A stretch of DNA of 49,738 bases from Syntrophus sp. (in: bacteria) (GCA_013824835.1 PNOM01000013.1:1-49738); one strand, 5' to 3'. Positions 41,383 to 49,738 are shown, numbered from the stretch's first letter. Numbers and translations are program-made. The notes: generated by a model not told the origin, from the letters alone.

Positions 41383-44031
41383 ATGGAAGGAACAACAAAT
41401 ATCTTTAAAAACGGGTCATTATGGTTAAAAGCAGATTTTCACTTGCATACCAGGGCAGATAAAGAATTTAAGTATGAAGGTAGTGAGAATGATTTTGCGA
41501 GAACATATATTGAAGAGTTAAAGAAAAAGGATATTAGAATCGGTGTAATTACAAATCATAACAAATTCGATTTAAATGAATACAAAGCCCTTCGCAAAAA
41601 CAGCCTCAGAGAAAACATCTATTTAATACCTGGGGTGGAGCTTTCCGTAAATGATGGTTCCAATGGAATTCATGCTTTGATCGCTTTTGAGTATGAAACA
41701 TGGATAAAGAATGAGGATAATTTCATTGAACAGTTTCTAAACTCTGCTTTTGAAGGGATAGCTAATCGCGAAAACAGCAATACCAGATGCAGATATAACC
41801 TCGCAGATTTATTTAACAAACTGGAAGATCACCGGAAAGAGGGCAGAGACACATTTGTAATGATGGCGCACATAGAGCAAGACAATGGCTTCCGTAATGA
41901 ACTGGATGGCGGCAGGATTAAGCAGATAGCAGGAGATGAAAATTTTAAGAGAAATGTATTGGCATTTCAGAAATTAAGGACAAATGATTTAAAAAACAGT
42001 TTGATAACCTGGTTTGGCGGTGAAAAAGATCTCCCGGCCTTTATTGAAGGTTCAGATTGTAAAACAATTCGTGAAATAGGTATATGCGGTATCCAAAGGG
42101 ATGAAAACGGCAATGATATTGAAAAAACATGCTTTATAAAAATTGGAGACTTCAATTTTGAAGCCGTTAAATACGCGTTAACAGATAAAATAAACCGTGT
42201 TTCAAATGACAAGCCCCCAAAACTTGAAAATGCATTTATTAAATTTATCTCGTTCGAGGGGGGGCTGCTTGATGGCAAAACAATTAATTTTTCACCTGAA
42301 TTGAATAATTTTATCGGCATCAGAGGCAGCGGAAAATCTTCTATAATTGAAATACTTCGATATGCTCTTGGAATTCCTCTTGGGAACCAGGCCAGTGATA
42401 GAGAATATAAAAACAGCCTTATCGAATATGTTCTGAAAAGCGGCGCGAAGGCTACTGTTATCGTTATTAATAAACACGGAAAAGAATATCGCATTGAAAA
42501 AATATACGGACAGAAAGAGGATATTTATGAAAATAACATCAGAATTGATGCCTCAATCGACGCCATATTTAATACGCCTGTCTATTTTGGACAAAAAGAT
42601 CTCTCAAATAAAAATATCGATTTCGAAGCTGATCTGGTAAAGAAACTTATCGGCAATCGTTTGAGCGATATACATACGCTTATAAAAGCAAAATCCGACG
42701 AAATAAAAGATATTATCAGTTCCTTTAAAAAACTGCAAAACCTTGAGGAGCTAAAAAAGGAAACCAATGAAAACATAAAAAATGCAGAAGCAAAACTCAA
42801 AATATTTAAAGAAAAAGGGGTTCAAGATAAGCTTCGTCAGCAAAGCAACTTTGATTCCGACATTTCTGTAATAAGCGATATTTCCAGAGGCATGGAGGAA
42901 TTCAAAAAGGACTTCAAATCACTAATTGAGAACCACTCTATTTTTTTCAAAAATACCGTTTTCAGGTCAGAAGAAAATAAGGAAATATTCAAAGAGTTTG
43001 AGGGTGCATTTGAAAATATTAATGTCAAATTCAGTGAATTAATTAATATAAATATCGACATAGATAAATCTATTGAAGAGTTTAAACAACTTGAAAATAA
43101 ACTGAAGGACAAAAAAGAAAGTCTTAAAGAAGAATTTGCCAGAATAAAAAGGGAAATCAATGTGCCAAGCCTTAATCCGGATGATTTTCTTAAATTGAAC
43201 AGGCAGATTGAAACGTCGAAATTGAAATTGATAGAGATTGAAAAATCTGAAAAGAAAAGAACGGAACATCTGACTTCATTAAACGATAGAATATCTGAAT
43301 TGAATAACTTGTGGCGTGAAGAATATAAAATCATAGAAAAAGAAGTCAAAAGAATCAATGATTATAAAAGCGCTCTCTCTATTGAAGCGGAATACAAAAA
43401 AAGGCGCGACAGGTTTTTGGACAAAATCAAACAGGTTTTTAAAGGAAGCGGGATCACAGAAACCAAATATGGACAGATAAGCGATACCTATCAGGACTTT
43501 ATTGAGATTTATAGAGATAAAGAAGAGCTAAAGAATATACTTAATGAAAACCACCTTGCTGAATTTAATAAAAGATTTATGGAAAATCTTCCCGAATTGC
43601 TTACTTATCAGGTAGAAACAAAATTTACAATCAAATACAATGGTAAGCCGTTAAAAGAGCATTCTCTTGGTCAAAGAGCCACAGCATTGATTCTTTTTCT
43701 GCTTGCGCAAAAAGAAACGGAAGTTTTAATGATTGACCAGCCAGAAGACGATCTGGATAACCAGACTATTTATGAAGATGTTATAAAAGAGATTAAATTG
43801 TTGAAAGGAAAAATGCAGTTTATATTTGCCACTCACAACGCTAATATCCCCGTGCTTGGTGATAGCGAGAAAATAATTTCATGCAAATATCTTGAATCGA
43901 AGATTGAGCCTCAGGATGGTACAATAGACAACCGTGAAACACAGAAGCAGATAGTAACTATAATGGAAGGCGGAGAAGAAGCCTTTAATCGAAGAAAAAA
44001 TATTTATGAACTATGGAGTATGAAAAAATGA
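41383..44031 (+). CDS. TrlF-family PHP-domain AAA/SMC-like ATPase
   Basis: This is an 882-residue protein. The N-terminal PHP phosphoesterase domain has metal ligands in LKADFHLHTRAD (D18, H20, H22), GVITNHNKF and YLIPGVELSVND. An ABC/SMC-type ATPase follows with Walker A GIRGSGKSS (312-320), a long coiled-coil region (about 440-700), the signature EHSLGQRATALILFLLAQKE, Walker B EVLMIDQPEDDLDN and an H-loop IFATHNANI. Such PHP-SMC proteins occur in defence islands and are thought to cleave nucleic acid after sensing DNA. AAGGCGG is eight bases before the ATG. It is AT-rich compared with the methyltransferase gene and overlaps the next gene by four bases (ATGA). Confidence 0.9.
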   Translation: MEGTTNIFKNGSLWLKADFHLHTRADKEFKYEGSENDFARTYIEELKKKDIRIGVITNHNKFDLNEYKALRKNSLRENIYLIPGVELSVNDGSNGIHALIAFEYETWIKNEDNFIEQFLNSAFEGIANRENSNTRCRYNLADLFNKLEDHRKEGRDTFVMMAHIEQDNGFRNELDGGRIKQIAGDENFKRNVLAFQKLRTNDLKNSLITWFGGEKDLPAFIEGSDCKTIREIGICGIQRDENGNDIEKTCFIKIGDFNFEAVKYALTDKINRVSNDKPPKLENAFIKFISFEGGLLDGKTINFSPELNNFIGIRGSGKSSIIEILRYALGIPLGNQASDREYKNSLIEYVLKSGAKATVIVINKHGKEYRIEKIYGQKEDIYENNIRIDASIDAIFNTPVYFGQKDLSNKNIDFEADLVKKLIGNRLSDIHTLIKAKSDEIKDIISSFKKLQNLEELKKETNENIKNAEAKLKIFKEKGVQDKLRQQSNFDSDISVISDISRGMEEFKKDFKSLIENHSIFFKNTVFRSEENKEIFKEFEGAFENINVKFSELININIDIDKSIEEFKQLENKLKDKKESLKEEFARIKREINVPSLNPDDFLKLNRQIETSKLKLIEIEKSEKKRTEHLTSLNDRISELNNLWREEYKIIEKEVKRINDYKSALSIEAEYKKRRDRFLDKIKQVFKGSGITETKYGQISDTYQDFIEIYRDKEELKNILNENHLAEFNKRFMENLPELLTYQVETKFTIKYNGKPLKEHSLGQRATALILFLLAQKETEVLMIDQPEDDLDNQTIYEDVIKEIKLLKGKMQFIFATHNANIPVLGDSEKIISCKYLESKIEPQDGTIDNRETQKQIVTIMEGGEEAFNRRKNIYELWSMKK

Positions 44032-45194
44032 ATGCTATAGATCTGCTCGATATAATAAACATGGGTGAAACAAGCCGGGTGCAGTTTAAAGAAAGAATTA
44101 GTTCGCCGGATGCCTTGGCTGCGGAAATGACGGCAATGTCTAATTCACTCGGGGGCATTATACTGCTTGGGGTAAAGGATAGAACAGGTGAAATAATAGG
44201 ATTGGAGTACACAGAATTGCAAAGATACAATAATCAAATAGGAAATATTGCAACCGATAAAGTGAAGCCAGGCATTTATGTATAAACAGAGGTTGTTTCC
44301 ATTGATAACGGGGGTTCAAAAAAGATACTAATCATTCATGTAAAGGAAGGGATAAACAAGCCTTATAAAGACAACAATCTGGTGGTTTGGGTAAAGCAGG
44401 GCGCAGATAAAAGACGTGTTTCCGATAATGCAGAGATGTTGCGTCTCTTCCAAAGCAGCGGCAATTTATCGGCTGATGAAATGGAGATTTACGGAACTTC
44501 TCTGGATGATGTTAATAGAGAAAAGTTTGAACAATATTTTAAAAAAGAGTTTAAAAAAACAATTCAAGAGCATGGCCTGGATTTCGAGCAGGCGCTTAAA
44601 ATAAAAAAGGTAATGCGAAGCGGAAAATTGACTTTGGCAGGATTGTTGTTTTTCGGAAAAGACCCGCAGAATCATAAGCCAGCCTTCTGTATTAAAGCAG
44701 TATCCTTTTTTGGAAATAGCATAGGAGGAAACGAGTATCGAGATAGCAGGGACATTACAGGTACGATACCGGATATGTTCCATGAGGGAATACGCTTTTT
44801 TGAGATAAATTTGAAGAGTATTCAGCAAAATCAGGATTTTAACTCGATAGGGATACTGGAAGTCTCAACCACAGCGCTTGAGGAGTTATTGCAAAACGCA
44901 CTTCTGCATCGTGATTATTTTAAGAACTCGCCGATACGCTTAATGATTTTTGATAACAGGGTTGAAATTATAAGTCCCGGAAAATTACCAAACAATTTGA
45001 CCGTTGAAGAAATAAAATACGGCAATCCGGTAATCAGAAATAATCAGTTAGTTTCTTATGGCATACATGTTCTGCCATACAGAGGACTGGGTTCAGGCAT
45101 CATACGGGCGTTGGAGTCTCAACCTGATATTCAATTCGACAATGACATTGACGGCGAACAGTTTAAAGTGATAATACCAAGGAAGGTTCTGTAA
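44028..45194 (+). pseudogene. AlbA_2 (Schlafen-like)/RecG-like ATP-binding protein with in-frame stop
   Basis: One continuous frame encodes an AlbA_2 domain (SRVQFKERISSPDALAAEMTA, then NSLGGIILLGVKDRTGEIIG), an interruption by TAA at 44283-44285 directly after VKPGIYV, then TEVVSIDNG, PYKDNNLVVWVKQGADKRR and the RecG-related C-terminal ATPase-like part with ALEELLQNALLHRDYFKNSP and PYRGLGSGIIRALES. Apart from that single stop the gene is intact (388 codons) with no shift. A one-base change of the stop would restore it; TAA is not a selenocysteine or pyrrolysine codon. It is translationally coupled to the TrlF-like gene. This is either a young nonsense mutation or a base error. Confidence 0.82.
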
Positions 45195-45239
45195 TGAATA
45201 TCAAAAAATGACAGATGTCGTAACTGTAATGATGATATT

Positions 45240-46385
45240 TTGAAAAGCATAAGAAATTGTTACTATGGCAAAGATGTTTTGGAAATAAAGGAAAAATCAG
45301 TCAAATACAAGGAAGTATCCTCAGTAATTCAACTTGTGTCTCAACTCTGGGCGCTCAACGGGAAATGCGACAAGGAAAGGGCCGAAGAAATTGCCGAACG
45401 GTCACATATTCCGCTCAGATGGATTGATAAAGCTCCGTCTCCCAACGGGGAGAAGGGTGTTGAAAAGCTCCTGGCCGAAAGGGGGGTGCTCCTGCTTCGC
45501 AATCGAACCAGTCTTTTTATCGAGCAATTTCAACATCCCATCGGACGGTGCGCGAAGTTCTATAAACTGACAGCATACAACAACTGTAATTTCTGGTGTG
45601 AGTATTGTTATCTCTATTTGACGTTCCGCACAAACCCTATTTCAACACATTTCGTGAATTATGAAAAGATATTCAAGGAGATCGCTGCCTTCGATAAAAG
45701 TGATATACCGGATACCCTGCGAGTACTCAATCTGGGCGAACTCTGCGATCCTTTGGCGGTGGAAAATATTACCGGATTTGCTGAAAGACTTATACCGTTT
45801 GTAGCTGAACATACCGCACGAACAAGGCTGCTCTTTCTCACCAAGGGCAATAACGTTGAAGGATTGCTTCGATTACCTCACGGCGGAAAATCCATTATGT
45901 CCTTCAGTGTCAATACCGATAAGGTTTATCGTCATCTTGAACATCGAACAGCGCCGCCTGAAGCACGTTTGTTGGCTGCACAGCAATTACAGAAGGCTGG
46001 ATATGAAATACGCTTGCGTATTGACCCGATAATCATTTACGAAGGGTGGCGGGAGGACTATATCAGTCTTGTGGATACCATCTTCCGATATGTCCAACCG
46101 ACACGTATTACCATAGGGGAATACAGACCTTCCAAGGGCCTGGTGAACCATATTGGATCGCGCTTTCCGGAATCTACTTTATTACGAATTAATGACGGGC
46201 TTGTAAGCGATGGAACCAAACTTCGGTATCCGGAAAAGAAACGTGTCACTGCTTTCCAGACTATAATCAATAGAATCAGGCAACAGAATACCGAAATACC
46301 GATAAGTCTATGTAAGGAAAGCCCGGCAATCTGGAAACAACTCAATATGGCGATAAATGGATTACAATGTAATTGTCTGGGATAG
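45240..46385 (+). CDS. spore-photoproduct-lyase-like radical SAM protein
   Basis: This 381-residue protein has the cluster motif C116xxxC120xxC123 (YNNCNFWCEYCYL), followed by a YLTFRTNP strand, LRVLNLGELCDPLAVENIT, LLFLTKGNNVEGLL, SIMSFSVNTDKVYRHLEHRTAPPEARL and IRLRIDPIIIYEGW, the order seen in the SplB/DNA-repair photolyase group. SplB reverses thymine dimers using a 5'-deoxyadenosyl radical. An N-terminal ~110 residues (DKERAEEIAERSHIPLRWID) looks like a small helical domain. The start is a TTG without a clear ribosome site, so the N-terminus is uncertain. It lies between the AlbA_2 gene and tail repeat 2 in a defence context, which is unusual for a repair enzyme. Confidence 0.82.
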   Translation: MKSIRNCYYGKDVLEIKEKSVKYKEVSSVIQLVSQLWALNGKCDKERAEEIAERSHIPLRWIDKAPSPNGEKGVEKLLAERGVLLLRNRTSLFIEQFQHPIGRCAKFYKLTAYNNCNFWCEYCYLYLTFRTNPISTHFVNYEKIFKEIAAFDKSDIPDTLRVLNLGELCDPLAVENITGFAERLIPFVAEHTARTRLLFLTKGNNVEGLLRLPHGGKSIMSFSVNTDKVYRHLEHRTAPPEARLLAAQQLQKAGYEIRLRIDPIIIYEGWREDYISLVDTIFRYVQPTRITIGEYRPSKGLVNHIGSRFPESTLLRINDGLVSDGTKLRYPEKKRVTAFQTIINRIRQQNTEIPISLCKESPAIWKQLNMAINGLQCNCLG

Positions 46386-46394
46386 AGAAAGCAC

Positions 46395-46559
46395 GTGTTG
46401 AAAAGACAGACAAAAGGAAATTATCTGATATCCAGAAGTGTTCCAGTCATCGAAAAGGTCTATCGCGAACTTTTCGCCCCCTCTCACCCCATAAGTATCG
46501 CAACGCAAAAAATGGGCGACATTCCTGAGATACGGATTATTGAGGGCAAGAATAAATGA
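46395..46559 (+). CDS. 54-residue ORF carrying methyltransferase-tail repeat copy 2
   Basis: A GTG at 46395 opens VLKRQTKGNYLISRSVPVIE, which continues into KVYRELFAPSHPISIA and KMGDIPEIRIIEGKNK. From IE onward it is a diverged copy of the methyltransferase C-terminus (bases 46448-46559). It may be a gene remnant rather than a translated protein. Confidence 0.45.
   Translation: MLKRQTKGNYLISRSVPVIEKVYRELFAPSHPISIATQKMGDIPEIRIIEGKNK
46448..46559 (+). repeat. methyltransferase-tail repeat, copy 2
   Basis: This is a diverged copy of 41107-41220, ending at a TGA in the same relative place. It lies between the radical SAM gene and the BRO-family gene. The strongest conservation is over the block encoding DIPEIRIIEGK. 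Confidence 0.82.
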
Positions 46560-46571
46560 AGGAGAAGGGGA

Positions 46572-47451
46572 ATGGAACATCATAAAATAGTGGTATTTGA
46601 AAGTAAGAAGATTCGCAGAATCTGGCACGAAGAGGAATGGTATTTCTCCGTGGTAGATGTCTGCGGGGCTTTAACGGATGCTCCAAATGATCTGACAGCA
46701 AGGAAATATTGGAATAAGCTTGCTCAGAGATTACGTGCTGAAGGCAGTGAAGTGGTGACAAATTGTCACCGGTTGAAGCTTGAAGCTCCTGATGGCAAGA
46801 TGAGGGAAACCGATTGCGCAAATACCAAAGGCATGTTCCGCATTATCCAATCCATCCCATCGCCGAAAGCTGAACCGTTTAAGCAATGGCTGGCGCAGGT
46901 GGGGTATGAAAGAGTGCAGGAAATTGAAAATCCTGAGCTGGCACAGGATCGGATGAAGGAATTGTATGAACTTAAGGGTTATCCAAAAGACTGGATCGAC
47001 AAGCGTTTGCGTGGCATTGCCATTCGCCAGAACCTTACCGATGAATGGAAAGAGCGAGGCATTGAACGGGATTATTCAATTGCTGGGGCTTGCGTCGCCC
47101 CCTCTTCGGGCATAAGCCCGATGAGCCTCCCCTTCTCGCTCGCCGTGCGAGCTAATCGAAATCACGCCGTCCGAATACAAAGGCTTAAAAGGGCTGACAA
47201 AGAAAACACAGAATTTGCGCGACCACATGACTGACTTGGAATTGATTTTCACCATGCTGGGCGAAAAGGTCACTACCGAAATATCGCATAACGAAAAACC
47301 GGAAACCTTTGAAAAAAGCAAAAAGGTGGCCAGACGCGGCGGGGGAGTTGCCGGAAAGGCACGAGAAGAGACTGAAAAGGAATTAGGGAGAAGCATCGTG
47401 ACCAACCAGAATTTCTTACCGAAAAAGAAGAAAGCTCTTAAGGGGCAATAA
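46572..47451 (+). pseudogene. BRO-N family protein gene interrupted by a repeat element
   Basis: The start (GAAGGAGAAGGGG before the ATG) and the first 170 codons are a good BRO/antirepressor-like protein: FESKKIRRIWHEEEWYFSVVDV, NKLAQRLRAEG, TDCANTKGMFRIIQSIPSPKAEPFKQWLAQVGYERVQEIENPE. After GIERDYSI the frame runs into the element at 47082-47155. Family sequence resumes beyond it in another frame as EITPSEYKGLKGLTKKTQNLRDHMTDLELIFTML and ends at 47451 with LPKKKKALKG. The coding halves are otherwise intact, so the insertion looks recent. BRO proteins are DNA-binding phage or island proteins; this one is likely inactive or truncated. Confidence 0.82.
47082..47155. repeat. repeat element inserted in the BRO-family gene
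   Basis: The 74-base segment gctggggcttgcgtcgcccc...cgccgtgcgagctaa breaks the BRO frame. Its right part (ccttctcgctcgccgtgcga) resembles the opening of the intergenic repeats at 32081 and 32243, and it contains palindromic blocks (cgggcat-aagcccg). Confidence 0.7.
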
Positions 47452-47452
47452 C

Positions 47453-47665
47453 ATGTCTGCGGCAACAAGGATTAAAGTCCATAATGAAGAATTACTCACT
47501 GACTGGATGCTATGGAGCGACAATTTGAGGTTTGCAACCATCGAAAATACCTATCGAGAACTCTCAGATCCCACCCATCCCGTCAGCATCGCCATGGCTA
47601 AAATGCGCGACATTCCTGAGATACGCATTATTGAGGGGAAAACAGTACGATATACAACAAATTGA
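47453..47665 (+). CDS. 70-residue ORF carrying methyltransferase-tail repeat copy 3
   Basis: The frame from an ATG at 47453 gives MSAATRIKVHNEELLTDW then, from FATIENTYRELSDPTHPVS on, the methyltransferase C-terminus again, running seven codons past the native stop position (RYTTN) because the TGA of copy 1 is CGA here. The N-terminal part is not recognised. It begins one base after the broken BRO gene stop and may be a junction remnant. Confidence 0.45.
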   Translation: MSAATRIKVHNEELLTDWMLWSDNLRFATIENTYRELSDPTHPVSIAMAKMRDIPEIRIIEGKTVRYTTN

Positions 47666-47701
47666 GGTGGATTATTATATGGCGTTACCTGTAGAATTAG
47701 T
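47537..47701 (+). repeat. methyltransferase-tail repeat, copy 3
   Basis: This is the closest match to copy 1 (41107-41271). The similarity continues past the stop through aggtggattattatatggc and ttacctgta, so the ribosome site and start of the next small frame were copied as well. It ends 37 bp before the second DUF3696-like ATPase gene. Confidence 0.88.
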
Positions 47702-47737
47702 TAGCATGATGTTAGGAGTACCCAAAAGGAGCAAGAA

Positions 47738-49116
47738 ATGATAACTACTATATCGCTGGAAAACTTCAAGTCATGGAAGGAAGGCGTCAACATTAAAATG
47801 GCCCCAATCACTGGTCTATTTGGAAGCAACAGTTCCGGCAAAACCAGCCTGCTACAGATTCTGCTTATGTTAAAACAAACTACGGAGTCCCCCGATAGAG
47901 CCCAGGTACTTCATCTTGGTGATGATAAGAGCCTTGTCGAACTTGGGACTTATAACGATATTATTTTTGATCACAGGAAAGAAGCTCCTCTTAAGTGGGG
48001 ACTGGCATGGGGCCTCGGAAATACAATGGAAATAGAAGATACCGAACATAAGGGAAAAATTCTCTTTAAGGGCAAAGACATTGAGCTTCATGCAGAGATT
48101 GAAGAAAATGGCACCGGTCGGATGGCGGTTAATAGGTTTGCTTATACGTTGGTGGGCATCAATTTACTATGCGTCGTAAAGCCCCTAAACAGAAAAGCTC
48201 GTACTCCCTTACGACTGAAGCACAGCCGGGTGCGCAAAAGTTCAAGTTTAAAAGGACGCAAGGAAGGGTGTGGGATTTGCCTGCACCCAAAAAGTGTTAC
48301 GGTTTCCCTGACCAGGTGAAAGCTTATTATCAGAACGCCGGCTTCCTGGCAGATTTTGAACTGGCATTCGAGGAATTGTTTTCAAGGGTTTATTACCTTG
48401 GTCCGCTTCGAGATTATCCGAAAAGGCAGTATACCTGGGCCGGCGCTCAACCGGCGGACATGGGCCGGCGTGGGGAAAAGGTTGTAGATGCTTTATTGGC
48501 CTCGCGGGAGCGGGGGGAACTCGTCTCTCGCGGTGCAAGAAAAAAACGTCTTAACATCGAACAGTGTGTGGCTTTCTGGCTTCGGGAATTAAATCTGATT
48601 GACAGCTTTACGGTAGAGCCTATTACTGAAGGCAGCAACTTGTATCGGGTATGGGTTCAAAGGACATCAGGCAGTGCAAAGGTATTGGTGACTGACGTAG
48701 GGTTTGGTGTCTCACAGATACTGCCGGTATTGACTATCTGCTATTATGTTCCGGAAGGTTCTACCATACTCATGGAACAGCCGGAAATTCATTTGCATCC
48801 ATCAGTTCAGGCTGGACTGGCTGATGTTTTCATAGACGCAATCAAGACACGGAACATCCAAATAGTGTTGGAGAGCCATAGTGAATATCTTCTGAAACGT
48901 CTGCAAAGAAGGATTGCAGAGGAGAGACTATCCAGCGAAGAAGCTACATTATATTTCTGTAATATGAAGGATGGAAAATCACGTCTGGTTGAACTCGGGC
49001 TTGATCTTTATGGCAATATAACTAATTGGCCTCAAGATTTTTTCGGGGATCAGGTTGGAGAAATAGCGGCAATGACACGTGCACAGATGCAGCGCAAGAA
49101 ACAGGAAACACCTTGA
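47738..49116 (+). pseudogene. DUF3696-like AAA ATPase, one-base frameshift near 48150
   Basis: The first frame has SLENFKSWKEGVNIKMAPITG with Walker A GSNSSGKTS and LVELGTYNDIIFDHRKEAP. After RMAVNRFAYTL it leaves the family frame, which continues from GGHQFTMRRKAPKQK to the end with YYLGPLRDYPKRQYTWAG, VTDVGFGVSQILPVL, Walker B TILMEQPEIHLHPS, IVLESHSEYLLKRLQRRI and the final WPQDFFGDQ. One missing base at about 48148-48151 separates them; restoring it gives about 459 residues. It is a homologue of the ATPase at 10336 and overlaps the PIN-like gene by one base. A sequence error or a young pseudogene are both possible. Confidence 0.85.
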
Positions 49117-49610
49117 TGAAGGCCATTGTGGTGGACACAAATGTGCTGATTGTTGCGAATGGAATGTCCGAACAAGCCGGACCAGACCACGTGATTGCGT
49201 GCGTCGATACTTTGGAAAAAGCTCATTTACACCAAATAATTGTGATCGACTCGGGAAACAGGATATTAAATGAATACTTCAATCGCGTAAACCACTCCGG
49301 ACAGCCAGGCATGGGGGATGCCTTCGCAAGATGGCTTTTTGACAATCAAGGATATCCTGAACGATGCGGGAGGGCAGACATAACCCCAAAATCTGATGAC
49401 CCTGAGGATTTTGAAGAATTTCCAGACGATCCGGAATTGGCTGGCTTTGACCGCTCTGATCGAAAGTTTGTAGCAGTTGCTCTCGCGAGCAAAAACAAGC
49501 CCAAAGTGCTCAATGCAACCGATTCGGATTGGTGGATGTTCCGCACTCCACTAAAAAAATACGGAGTTGTTGTAAAATTCTTATGTCCTGATTTAATGAA
49601 AGAGAGATAA
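49116..49610 (+). CDS. PIN-like nuclease domain protein
   Basis: This 164-residue protein begins with the PIN strand AIVVDTNVLIVANG (D7), has further acidic positions in DSGNRILNEYFNRV and GFDRSDRKFVAVALA, and closes with NATDSDWW, in the order of PIN metal ligands. The ATG overlaps the ATPase stop (TGATG), so it is coupled to the DUF3696-like ATPase. This suggests an ATPase-sensor plus RNase/DNase-effector pair. It is longer than VapC toxins and has no small antitoxin neighbour. Confidence 0.78.
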   Translation: MKAIVVDTNVLIVANGMSEQAGPDHVIACVDTLEKAHLHQIIVIDSGNRILNEYFNRVNHSGQPGMGDAFARWLFDNQGYPERCGRADITPKSDDPEDFEEFPDDPELAGFDRSDRKFVAVALASKNKPKVLNATDSDWWMFRTPLKKYGVVVKFLCPDLMKER

Positions 49611-49643
49611 CTTTATTATCTTCTTTATACGGGAGGGAATGTC

Positions 49644-49738
49644 ATGAGAATTTCTTACGATTCGAAAGTGGATGCACTGTATATCCGCTTTATTGAGGCC
49701 ACAGTCACAACGAAGCATGTTGCCGAAGGCATTGCAAT
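49644..49738 (+). CDS. DUF2283-family protein, 5' part only
   Basis: The ATG at 49644 has GGGAGGG upstream and begins MRISYDSKVDALYIRF then AEGIA before the window ends. The YD.KVDALYIRF opening is the hallmark of the small DUF2283 proteins, often found next to DUF4258 toxins. Confidence 0.75.
   Translation, partial: MRISYDSKVDALYIRFIEATVTTKHVAEGIA

Noticed and set aside
44283-44285. Recoded stop codon
   Set aside because: The codon is TAA, which is not used for selenocysteine or pyrrolysine, and no recoding hairpin is evident.

Overview
The window looks like chromosome from an anaerobic, metabolically versatile Gram-negative bacterium, most probably a Desulfobacterota (deltaproteobacterial) lineage of the Syntrophorhabdus/Syntrophobacterales sort. 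The reasons are two TRAP-type carboxylate uptake sets, an AMP-forming acyl-CoA ligase, a reductive-dehalogenase-like Fe-S protein, a B12-type radical SAM protein and sigma-54 control. This assignment is inference from gene content, not from a marker gene.

Layout. 1-6440 (all minus strand): a decayed alpha/beta hydrolase, ppnP, a U32-family protein, a frameshifted DNPH1/Rcl-like hydrolase, then a catabolic set of RdhA-like protein, GntR/FCD regulator and TRAP solute receptor, with a PdhR-like operator in front. 6646-8396: a small hypothetical gene, a methyltransferase and a PIN/Phd toxin-antitoxin pair with a palindromic operator. 8574-13625: the most interesting locus. An RtcR-like activator (CARF-type sensor domain, sigma-54 AAA+ domain, Fis HTH) precedes a consensus sigma-54 promoter (10175-10190) that faces a three-gene operon: DUF3696-type AAA ATPase, a protein with a PLD-like C-terminal half, and an HhH-GPD (endonuclease III-like) DNA glycosylase. 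The rtcBA genes that RtcR normally controls are absent. 13727-14941: a truncated rmuC and a HEPN/MNT pair. 14975-22769: UvrD-type helicase, adk, a TIM-barrel isomerase, queC, a dehydrogenase plus LsrF-like aldolase/thiolase pair, a secreted prolyl-aminopeptidase-like hydrolase and tRNA-Arg(TCG). 22857-27706: a complete TRAP operon (dctPQM) with an acyl-CoA ligase, behind a promoter with a TetR-like palindrome just downstream of the -10. 28082-32070: a radical SAM protein, a receiver-only response regulator, and small Zn-ribbon and DUF2284 proteins. 32071-32579 is a repeat-rich intergenic stretch.

32580-49738 is a defence island: an AAA/DUF4143 ATPase, a PLD-helicase (one-base frameshift in a G run), a large Eco57I-type DNA methyltransferase, a TrlF-type PHP-ATPase, an AlbA_2/Schlafen-like gene with an in-frame stop, a spore-photoproduct-lyase-like radical SAM protein, a BRO-family gene broken by a repeat, a frameshifted DUF3696-like ATPase with a PIN-like nuclease, and the start of a DUF2283 gene. 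The last ~115-165 bases of the methyltransferase gene occur three times (41107, 46448, 47537) and separate these genes into cassettes. This pattern resembles serial insertion or recombination at the 3' end of the methyltransferase.

Several ORFs are broken by single-base shifts or stops (near 437, 3200, 33950, 48150 and 44283). Some could be base-calling errors, so each is flagged. Functions are read from motifs only; no database search was run.
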